Positions 35,201-42,624 of a stretch of 64,000 nucleotides of DNA are shown here, in pieces. The first letter of the stretch is position 1, and each line of letters begins with the position of its first letter. A program made the translations under genes and the position numbers. Below the pieces are notes generated by a model that had not been told where the DNA came from, ran no database searches, and saw only the letters and a list, made by a program, of their open reading frames with translations. Source of the DNA: Symsagittifera roscoffensis (taxonomy: Eukaryota; Xenacoelomorpha; Acoela; Convolutidae); the NCBI RefSeq assembly GCF_963678635.1, contig NC_087070.1, forward strand, positions 16,835,318 through 16,899,317, read 5' to 3'.

Positions 35201-36983
35201 TAATCGAAATAGAAGTTATTCAAACAACCGAAACCAGAATTACCCGAACAATCGATCAAGGAATAACTCATATCATAGATCGAACTATAACAGACCAAAC
35301 AATAACTACCAAAACAGATCGCGAAATAATTCACAAAATCGACACCCAAGTTATAATAATCGTTACAGAAATTATTCCCAATCACCACATAGGAATAATA
35401 ATAACTATAATAATTCTAATAATCGTCATAGAAGTAATACACCTAAACATCAAAGGCAAATCAATCAAGTACAATCTAACCCAGAAACAACATCAGACCC
35501 TCCAGGTATTGATGACACAGTAACTGATGCGTTACAACTCAATCAAATAAACTGTACATCATCCGATTCAGAAAGTGATACTGAAAACACTCTTGCTATC
35601 AATATGATAAAAGTCGAAAATGACTATGAATCTGTCATATATGAACAACCCTTTCCATCACACATATATGAAAATCAATCAGAATTTCTTCAAAATCATT
35701 ACACTACACCCATAAATTCCACACCAACAACGCAAGAAACAAATGCAAAAAATACTACAGAACAACCCAATCAAAATGTCAAAACAAAATGCTTGAATAC
35801 AAACCACATCTACCAAAATATACAAAAAGAACAACCCAAAGAAAAAATTTGGACAATACCATTTCTCTTAGAAAGCCCAAGAAATAAAGAATTTCAACCA
35901 CCAGACCTTGAAATAGATTTTTTAATTGATTCAGGAGCAGAATCAAACATAATAAACATTCCCACATGGAATGAAATAAAAACTTTACATCCAAAGCTAA
36001 CACCTCTTGAAACCTCCAGTAAACTAGCAACAGCACAAGGATCAACATTGATAAACTACGGAAAAATCCAATTATTTCTCCTCCCTACCAGAACAATGGA
36101 GCAAAGTAAAATTCTAAACAAGCCATTTAAACAAATATTCCATATCACTGATATTAAGTATAATATCATTGGAATACCATTTATTTCGAAGTATATACCA
36201 ACAATTAACATACTAAATAGTAAAATATTAATCAAAGATAAATATACAAAAACAAAAGAAACATCCTTAACATTTTTTCAAAGATTAAATAAACAACCAC
36301 CATTTTTTTCAAAATTTTATCCGATATTTAACCAACAAAGAAAACACCTGAAACCACTATCAGGTAACATATATAATTTTTCAATCAAACAAGTTCACCA
36401 ATATGATAAAGAACAAAACAAACAAAAATTTTATATGTCAGATTTTGAATTCAAACCTATTCATAAATTTTTCAAAATCACAATCTCTTCAATAAAATAT
36501 TTGAAAAATTCGAATTCAGATATTATTTCCTTACACGTTTATAACAACACACCTTACCAAGTAACATTACCTTTAGGACTTTTAGGATATTGTGAAACCA
36601 ATGCTACAATATCACCAATACACGAAAAAGCCTATCGCGTAAATAATATACTCCAATTACTAGATATTTGCCAATCTACAATTCTTAATGAAGAATTATC
36701 TATAAATAATATAATAAGTAACGAAAACAGAAATACGGATTATTTCACAAAAACTCCATATTTCAAACCTACATTCAACATCAGTAACTACACAGAGGAC
36801 CAACAAAAATTTTTAACAATGTTTAATTTCCAACATTCACAAATAACACAAGACGAATTCGAAAAGTTAGCCAAACAGCTAATTAAATATTCATCAGTCT
36901 ATGCAACATCAAAATTCGATGTTGGCAAAATCAGTTCATCACTACATCTCCCATTAAAACCAAACGCAGTTTTCAAAAAATAG
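32244..36983 (+). CDS. gag-pro: Gag-protease polyprotein (5' part of Gag-Pol)
   Basis: 1579 codons to a TAG at 36981. Residues 1-590 are an unusual long N-terminal part rich in Q, N, T and P. A retrotransposon capsid domain follows at about 590-790 (with WFSVLPLE and FTQEFSKMF blocks). One CCHC zinc knuckle, CNYCRRYGHSISEC, starts at residue 841. Residues 870-1080 are a low-complexity R/N/S/Y-rich region that may bind RNA. The aspartic protease active site FLIDSGAESNII lies at about 1225-1236. The C-terminal end is the linker to RT. Gag and protease share one frame without a frameshift. The TAG lies just before the RT core; it may be an inactivating mutation or a read-through stop. Confidence 0.9.
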   Translation: MSSTHTPGDETPDDDEIFPFIVDADTDRGQHIFCQNLLVNLFEPGISPCKTEFPDVKIKRQIIDHYLKDICNITQQYGIYSIEFTSPNHNNRTYTIQTDDLDLEFSKVFSEYIKSIQYHNSQRANSIFTNEVFAIIYSYISILENELPLTNVSPTETSKHLRVRHEITLLSSYLNIIKENFTKDDVSQHTKHDLQKILAWFIIDYFTHNIDLIAQARKNFRPQNSNDDTAITEQSDYVWDPEWSHPAFISFPQSISSQAIGTISYIRDYVRVIPLTIDATPLNYNTFLPDTQNNSLNSTVIHNENLNGTRNLTQQDIQTPSHFINEEIVHTTTTQQSISPIRPNLTTPRNTDPSQTQVTLQSTVKPSVAPKYSHMDYQTYRPMTIPSKTRKTFTRNNFADHNYNYTHPSKTNYQSQRNFNQYTKPRNWDNPTAQYNFKNFQPNPPQDRSENYPFFQQNKNKKQTSYQMDYLSSDDDFLQPDIFAPNTQEYRRQGIQRTHTNHRNFSPQPIDAHNQQPIQQQNLINTQSFQPIQQQNPMTAHSYQPSQMQNEIPLPYYLQQHEITRNQLSNFSQMPNAAESLQMTMNPYLMGGSSITSNKPLMVFTGTDPEYSVEDYLNAVTANLILNIGPEPINTPLHQNWIHRRTALIQTTLDGAAQKWFSVLPLEIKSNWKRFTQEFSKMFDSERNKQQQRVLCNEIRRLPNETIKQIAVRIETLVRKAYSLNTHDYKNTKMTEILMMTLTPQLRKIAIKKRASHPSSIREPDLDFRKLVDKLEQAEITMKLEETENLKLQYVNKIETTSTNINNIQESETDLVEKITEILNIYEKNPNFKGKPSFKKWCNYCRRYGHSISECRQKQQDNQNKPQKYKEPNKSFYQYMKKDQNLPNKTVHSNNSSGKPLPNNTSYTRNQSPYNSSYRGRSPERRNTYNSSQNHYNRPNSRNNYSRSNSNTQRFVSRSNSQSRNNYYPNNQSRNSSYNRNRNYSYNRNRSYSNNRNQNYPNNRSRNNSYHRSNYNRPNNNYQNRSRNNSQNRHPSYNNRYRNYSQSPHRNNNNYNNSNNRHRSNTPKHQRQINQVQSNPETTSDPPGIDDTVTDALQLNQINCTSSDSESDTENTLAINMIKVENDYESVIYEQPFPSHIYENQSEFLQNHYTTPINSTPTTQETNAKNTTEQPNQNVKTKCLNTNHIYQNIQKEQPKEKIWTIPFLLESPRNKEFQPPDLEIDFLIDSGAESNIINIPTWNEIKTLHPKLTPLETSSKLATAQGSTLINYGKIQLFLLPTRTMEQSKILNKPFKQIFHITDIKYNIIGIPFISKYIPTINILNSKILIKDKYTKTKETSLTFFQRLNKQPPFFSKFYPIFNQQRKHLKPLSGNIYNFSIKQVHQYDKEQNKQKFYMSDFEFKPIHKFFKITISSIKYLKNSNSDIISLHVYNNTPYQVTLPLGLLGYCETNATISPIHEKAYRVNNILQLLDICQSTILNEELSINNIISNENRNTDYFTKTPYFKPTFNISNYTEDQQKFLTMFNFQHSQITQDEFEKLAKQLIKYSSVYATSKFDVGKISSSLHLPLKPNAVFKK

Positions 36984-37655
36984 AGAGCAAGTAAAGTACC
37001 AATTCACTTACATGATAAAGTAAACAGATTACTCGATATTTTAGAACAATACAACATTATATCACCAGTTAATAAAGAAGAACAACCAAAAGGCAACACA
37101 TTTATCAACCCCGTTATCATTCTAGCTAAAGGAGAATCATTAAAAATCGTTCTCGATGCTAGATACCTCAATTCACTTATAGATGAATCAAAATGTAATT
37201 GGCCCATTGAACCAATACAAGTTATTTTAACAAAAATAAACGGCAAATACTTCACAACCGCCGACATGAATAGTGCATACAATCAAATGCCACTAGATGA
37301 ACAATCACGACGTTTAACACAATTTGTTATCGGAAACCAACAATATGAATTTAACCGCTTATTCTATGGAATATCCATAGGACCAGCAGCATTTTCAGCT
37401 TTTATGAGCAAAATTTTTAGACCACTAATACTCAAGAAAAACGCAATCACCTATCTAGACGATGTTTTTATGCAATCACAAACAAAAGACGAAATGTTCA
37501 ACGTTTTAGAAAAATATCACCAAATACTTCAGAACGAAAATCTGAAGGCCGCCCCCGATAAATCACACTTCTTTTTAACAAGAGTTAAATTCTTAGGACA
37601 TAACATCGAAAGAAAAACAATCACCCCACTGAAATCACGCATTGACGCTATTTAA
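36984..37655 (+). CDS. pol: Reverse transcriptase core (Gag-Pol, same frame, between two stops)
   Basis: The frame is that of Gag (32244), with no frameshift, and runs from the TAG at 36981 to a TAA at 37653. Visible RT motifs are LDARYLNSLI, FTTADMNSAYNQMPL (fingers/palm aspartate), FYGISIGPAAFS, and the catalytic YLDDVF at about 37449. The first ATG in the segment is at 37266. The TAA falls at the start of the thumb/connection region. The enzyme copies the RNA genome into DNA in the particle. The two stops mean that this copy should not yield a full polymerase unless they are suppressed. Confidence 0.9.
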   Translation, partial: RASKVPIHLHDKVNRLLDILEQYNIISPVNKEEQPKGNTFINPVIILAKGESLKIVLDARYLNSLIDESKCNWPIEPIQVILTKINGKYFTTADMNSAYNQMPLDEQSRRLTQFVIGNQQYEFNRLFYGISIGPAAFSAFMSKIFRPLILKKNAITYLDDVFMQSQTKDEMFNVLEKYHQILQNENLKAAPDKSHFFLTRVKFLGHNIERKTITPLKSRIDAI

Positions 37656-40466
37656 AAACTTCAACCACCAACAAATAAAAAGAAAATCCAAGAATTCCTT
37701 GGAATGTTAAACTTTTTAAGTAAATATGTTTATAAAATGCAATTATATCTACGACCATTTTACAACATCCTTAGACAACAAAATAATTTTGAATGGAACA
37801 CAGAACATCAAACACGATTTGAAGAAATAAAGAAACTTTTAACTGAACAAATTTCAAACACAATTCCAGACTCAAATCAACCATTTTATGCAATGTGCGA
37901 CGCTTCGAACTTTGGCATCGGCGCAGCACTATTACAATCACATAATGGTACAAATAAAATGAACTTGATATCAGCAAATTCTCGATTATTCACTCAAGCA
38001 GAGCTACGACTCTCAACTCTAATGAGAGAATGTACAGCCATAATATATACACTGACAGAATATGAATTTCTGATACTTGGATCAAAACATCCAACAGTTC
38101 TATTCACAGACCATAAACCAATCATCTTTCTCTTCACACAGAAATCTAACCCAAACCACCGAGTTTACAGATTTCAACTAATTCTAATGAAATTTCCAAA
38201 CTTACATATAGTTTGGACTGCAGGAAAAAATCTTGCATTACCAGACACCTTAAGTCGAAATACACCACCTGAATTACTTACACGAAAAACAACAGTTGAA
38301 ATACCCAAAAATATAAAATTCTACCTTGCAGAAAACGAAACATCACCTCGATTAGAATGCAAATATGCAGTTAAAACTGATATTGAACAATCACAAATAA
38401 ATAATTTACAACATTTCCCACTTTATTTAGATTGTCAAAATAATCATTATGAAGTTGATCTACTTGGAACATCAACTTTCAAACCAATCCCATATTCTCA
38501 ATGGATAAAAAATAACACCCAACAAAAACGAACAAAACAACGCCCGCCTAAAAAAGACCATTTTCCACTAATTGAAAAAGAAGATTTAACTGATAAAATA
38601 AATTTATCAGGACCACAAACAAATAATTCAAAATACACAATAAATCAAGTTTTTGACCTTCACGACCCACTTGATACAATACCCTTATCTAAATTAGAAA
38701 TTGAAAACATTTTTCTCCCCCCAACAGATACGATTACAAATTCAACACTGAAACAATATCAAAATCTTGACCCGATAATTAGACAACTGAAATCATGGCA
38801 CAAATATAAAACTAAACCTATCAAAGCAGATTCAACCATTCTAGGAAACAAAACACTCCTCCGATACTTTCGCAAATTTAACAACACAACAATTAACGAA
38901 AATACAGACCTTTTAGAGTATAACCTGAATGAATCTACAGTTCCATGTCTCCCTTTAAGTATGATTCTTATAGCTTTTAATATTTCACATACACAAAATA
39001 TTAAAGGACACTCTGGATCAGAAAAAACATATTCAAATTTTATACAAAATTTTTACTTCCCAAATGCACCAATTTGGATAAAAGTACTATGCAATGATTG
39101 TATAGTATGTCAACTGAATAAACCTTACCCAAATCAAAAACAAATAGCACAAAAACAAGATTTTAAAGGACAAAGTTTGTACTTTAATCACCGTATCTCA
39201 TTTGATACTAAAGGACCAATTTCACCCTCATCAGAAGGAAACTCCTACATTATGGTAATTGTTGACGCATTTACACATTATGTAGCACTTAACCCAGTAC
39301 CACATTGTAACGCTTATTACGCTTACACAACACTCTATGAACACTGGATAGCAAAATTTGGACTACCAGAAATTTTAGTTACAGACAATGGTACAGAATT
39401 CATAAATAATGAAATAATAACACTATGTCATTTATATAACATTAAACACAAACCACGTACATCTCATGCACCTTGGACAAACGGCTTAGTCGAAGGTATG
39501 AACCGTTCACTACAAGAATATCTTAGATGTATCATCAATGGAAATGATACAAAATATACCGAATGGTCAGCAGATGTAAAATTATTTCCCTTAGCATATA
39601 ATTCACAAATTACGACAACTTTAGGAATGTCACCATATGAAATGGTTTTTAACCAAAAGCCACGCAAACCAATAATGTTTACAGCAAATTCTCATAAAAA
39701 CGCACAAGGTTATTGTCAACCAAATAAAGACTCAATTTGTTATAACCTCCCATTACATACGCACGATGAAGATCATTTTCATCACCCACAAATTCTTAAA
39801 TTAGCCTCCGGTACACACACCGAATGGATTTTAAATAGAGATAAGAAACACAATGAAATTTACCAAAAAATAACGAAAAAGTTATTACAAAGACAAAACA
39901 TAAATGAACAAATCAATTCACGCTTTACACCAGCTTCCGATTTAAAAATTGGAACATTTGTTTTAATACCTAATTTTAATACTCAAAAAGGAATTTCTAA
40001 AAAATTACAACCCCTCCGAAAAGGACCCTACCAAATAATTGCAAAACCCACTGATGTCACATATAAAATTACCGACTCAAACAAAAAAGAAATCGTTCAA
40101 CATCGAAACAACCTATTACCTTATTACCCAAAAGAATACGCACTCCGCGAATTAACTCAATTATATTCTTTCACAGGATTAAAAATCATTCAAAATGAAC
40201 CACATCTGAAAAACACAGAACAAAATGATAACCCCACCGAAAATCAAAACACAAAACCAACCGCCACCAAAAACAATACACAAAACCATAAAGAATCTCC
40301 AAAACCAAGAAAAAATAGAAAAATGACAGAACAAATAATACCCCAAGAAGAAATAGACAAATCTGAACATAGAAAAACAACAAGACTCCGAAATCAACCA
40401 CGTAAAAACTACAAAATGTTCATCCCCCAATCTAAAATATTAAAGAAAGTAGAATTTAAAAAGTAA
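37656..40466 (+). CDS. pol: RT connection, RNase H and integrase (3' part of Gag-Pol)
   Basis: Same frame, after the TAA at 37653; the first ATG is at 37704. It begins with the RT thumb-proximal block (FLGMLNFLSKYV). RNase H follows, with MCDASNFGIGAALLQ and a later TDHKPI block. The integrase has an HHCC zinc finger (H..GH, then CNDCIVC) at about 38990-39120. Its catalytic core shows D in SFDTKGP, D in VTDNGTEF, and E in NGLVEGMNRSLQ. The integrase C-terminal domain carries a GPY motif (KGPYQII). There is no chromodomain. The last 90 residues are a charged K/N/Q-rich tail. Confidence 0.92.
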   Translation, partial: KLQPPTNKKKIQEFLGMLNFLSKYVYKMQLYLRPFYNILRQQNNFEWNTEHQTRFEEIKKLLTEQISNTIPDSNQPFYAMCDASNFGIGAALLQSHNGTNKMNLISANSRLFTQAELRLSTLMRECTAIIYTLTEYEFLILGSKHPTVLFTDHKPIIFLFTQKSNPNHRVYRFQLILMKFPNLHIVWTAGKNLALPDTLSRNTPPELLTRKTTVEIPKNIKFYLAENETSPRLECKYAVKTDIEQSQINNLQHFPLYLDCQNNHYEVDLLGTSTFKPIPYSQWIKNNTQQKRTKQRPPKKDHFPLIEKEDLTDKINLSGPQTNNSKYTINQVFDLHDPLDTIPLSKLEIENIFLPPTDTITNSTLKQYQNLDPIIRQLKSWHKYKTKPIKADSTILGNKTLLRYFRKFNNTTINENTDLLEYNLNESTVPCLPLSMILIAFNISHTQNIKGHSGSEKTYSNFIQNFYFPNAPIWIKVLCNDCIVCQLNKPYPNQKQIAQKQDFKGQSLYFNHRISFDTKGPISPSSEGNSYIMVIVDAFTHYVALNPVPHCNAYYAYTTLYEHWIAKFGLPEILVTDNGTEFINNEIITLCHLYNIKHKPRTSHAPWTNGLVEGMNRSLQEYLRCIINGNDTKYTEWSADVKLFPLAYNSQITTTLGMSPYEMVFNQKPRKPIMFTANSHKNAQGYCQPNKDSICYNLPLHTHDEDHFHHPQILKLASGTHTEWILNRDKKHNEIYQKITKKLLQRQNINEQINSRFTPASDLKIGTFVLIPNFNTQKGISKKLQPLRKGPYQIIAKPTDVTYKITDSNKKEIVQHRNNLLPYYPKEYALRELTQLYSFTGLKIIQNEPHLKNTEQNDNPTENQNTKPTATKNNTQNHKESPKPRKNRKMTEQIIPQEEIDKSEHRKTTRLRNQPRKNYKMFIPQSKILKKVEFKK

Positions 40467-41066
40467 TTTTAAGATTTTATACTTCACAATCTTGAAACCT
40501 CCGTAACATTTTTCATTTCAATTTTTCAAAATAACATGCTCACAAGTACGCAATAATTCTAGTTCAAAATAGACCAATAGGATTCATCCAATCCGCCACT
40601 TTCTCTAACTCAAACTAAGATCAATTAGACGAATAATCTAGAACTCCAGGCACATCTCTAACTATAACTTTACAACCTCCAGGTCAAAAATAAGCAAACC
40701 ACTCCAACTTGACAGCTAAAATAAATATCACCATAATACCGTACCCCTCCCTTATCTAATAACCCAAAGATCAACAATATTTCCCCAACTCAGACCACGA
40801 ATACCCCCAAAACAAGTTTGATAACTTAGCCTAAAGTAACAAAATGAAGATTTTAATTAGCCTAAAGTATAAAAATCTCACCATACCCCGGATCATTTGA
40901 CAAACAAAAATAAAGAAAAAGACGACCTCCCAGTCACTATGAAAATTGCCCCCAACAATTTTTTACAAAACTCAACCCACTTGTCAAAAAACTAATAAAT
41001 AATTCGACCACACTAGAAAATCGCCTCAAACAGCAAAAAATATTCGACCAAGAGATCATTTCTTAA
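40467..41066 (+). other. Noncoding gap after pol
   Basis: 600 bp with no ORF of note, rich in C-tracts (for example CCTCCAGG and ACCCCTCCC). It may hold splice signals for the downstream ORFs, but none can be fixed from sequence alone. Confidence 0.45.
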
Positions 41067-41297
41067 ATGCTTTTCTCTCAAACAGTCGCTCAAATACTTA
41101 TAAATTTTAAACATTTTTTTTCAATACTTGAAGCTTTTATAATATTTCTTTTTGATATACTTGAATCTTTTCTAATAATCTTAATCATTTTTTGTAACAT
41201 TTTTTTAATTTTCTACACTATACTCGAACTATTCCTCCAACTTTCCAAAACCCTTGAATATATCCACAGGTACGATTTTCACAACTTGTCTAAATGA
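41067..41297 (+). CDS. 76-aa hydrophobic mini protein A
   Basis: The product is almost entirely I, L, F and V from residue 18 to 58, so one or two membrane helices are likely, followed by a short polar tail. Its stop TGA overlaps the ATG of the next ORF as ATGA at 41294. The size and composition recall small viral membrane proteins, but I see no homology. AT-rich DNA can give such ORFs by chance, and copy 1 does not reach this region, so conservation cannot be tested here. Confidence 0.4.
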   Translation: MLFSQTVAQILINFKHFFSILEAFIIFLFDILESFLIILIIFCNIFLIFYTILELFLQLSKTLEYIHRYDFHNLSK

Positions 41298-41482
41298 TAC
41301 GAACAATTTTCAGTAGAACTGATATTTTTTTATTGTTTGTAATTTTCATAACATTTTTATCATCCCTCATTTTGACCATATGTAAATGTATAAAGAAAGC
41401 AATCATCACATTTGCCCTAGCAACAATTTTTCTAATTATTTTTTTGGAAGAATATTATAATAAACATAAACCTTCCCACTAA
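41294..41482 (+). CDS. 62-aa hydrophobic mini protein B
   Basis: It begins in the ATGA overlap with mini protein A. Residues 10-30 and 38-50 are hydrophobic (LLFVIFITFLSSLIL and ALATIFLIIFL) with KCIKK between them, a two-helix hairpin topology. The C-terminus is short and polar. Pairing with ORF A suggests coupled translation if either is real. There is no recognised family. Confidence 0.4.
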   Translation: MIRTIFSRTDIFLLFVIFITFLSSLILTICKCIKKAIITFALATIFLIIFLEEYYNKHKPSH

Positions 41483-41487
41483 AGTAA

Positions 41488-42624
41488 CAATTCAAAAATC
41501 CATCAAAAATTGCTACCCAACAGTCACAGAATCAGTCTTCACCGACATCATCCCAAGATAATCCAACACCACCTTCAACTACTCAAAATCCTCAAACTTC
41601 TACACGAATTTCTTTTCAAGACAATCCATACACTTTTGAAGAACGGCACGCTCGTTTATCTGAACCACTAGAACCAGTTCAACGACAAGCATCCCTAAGT
41701 GAACCAACATACAATCTTTACCCAACACTACCACAAGAACTAAGTAGAATACGAAACCTTAGTCAAAACCAAAACACAACAGAAATAAATAGACAAATTA
41801 TACATCCTCGACGAAACAGAAATTTTCAAACTCCCCGAGTTCATTTTGATATACCTCAATCCCCATCACAAACCACTCCAGAAAACACCACTGGTATCAC
41901 ACCAGAAACTCCTACACTTTTTTCACAACGAAGCACTTCAAGTCTACCCTCAGACTACTTAGGTTCAACACCAACATCTGAACAAATACGTGAAAATCCC
42001 TTTAACCCCCCAAACCTAACATCACGACTGCCATATTGGACTACACATTCATTCACACAAGGTGAACCAAATTTAGTCAATGACCCCATAGATATTTCTA
42101 CGGATACAACAACATCCTCATCACTACCAGAAACATTATCACTACCATCAACACCATCAATAAGCCAATTTTCACCACCACCCTTTAACTTAAATTTTCC
42201 AAATAATCTCGACGCGAGATATCGAGAACAATCATCAATAAATATTCCTTTAAGACTAGATTGGAATACATTCACAGCACCTCCACCATTATTTGGACAA
42301 CATCAAGAAAGTAACCGCCTTCATAACTGGGCACTTAATAGATTACAATATCGCCAAGATATTCACAACGATATCCGTGATCACAATATTCAAATACTCC
42401 AACAAAACAGTTTACAATTAAAGTTTGAAATCACAGTTAAATTAAACAATATTACACAACATCCCTACCCATTAAATCCACCTAACATAACAGCTCAATC
42501 ACTACCACCACCGTTTATAACTACTGAAGTAATATATAAATACGACAGATACACCAAAAACACAATTGGTTACATTACATTTTATAACCCATACTCAGGA
42601 TTATCATACACATGTATATTCTAA
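41488..42624 (+). CDS. 378-codon accessory ORF without any ATG
   Basis: It is open from just after a TAA at 41485 to a TAA at 42622, with no in-frame ATG anywhere. It must therefore be reached by splicing, a non-AUG start or recoding. The N-terminal two thirds are rich in P, S, T and Q; the C-terminal 120 residues are more ordered (LDWNTF.., NWALNRLQYRQDIH.., an alternating FEITVKLNNI stretch). It overlaps the env start by 13 nt. Homologous sequence lies at 1-1105. AG-ended acceptor-like sites occur at 41526-41545 (CCCAACAG and TCACAG). The function is unknown. It might be the N-terminal part of a spliced structural protein. Confidence 0.7.
   Translation, partial: QFKNPSKIATQQSQNQSSPTSSQDNPTPPSTTQNPQTSTRISFQDNPYTFEERHARLSEPLEPVQRQASLSEPTYNLYPTLPQELSRIRNLSQNQNTTEINRQIIHPRRNRNFQTPRVHFDIPQSPSQTTPENTTGITPETPTLFSQRSTSSLPSDYLGSTPTSEQIRENPFNPPNLTSRLPYWTTHSFTQGEPNLVNDPIDISTDTTTSSSLPETLSLPSTPSISQFSPPPFNLNFPNNLDARYREQSSINIPLRLDWNTFTAPPPLFGQHQESNRLHNWALNRLQYRQDIHNDIRDHNIQILQQNSLQLKFEITVKLNNITQHPYPLNPPNITAQSLPPPFITTEVIYKYDRYTKNTIGYITFYNPYSGLSYTCIF

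Noticed and set aside
35119-35523. Repetitive ORFs on both strands in the gag region
   Set aside because: They mirror the low-complexity R/N/S/Y-rich part of Gag and have no independent support.
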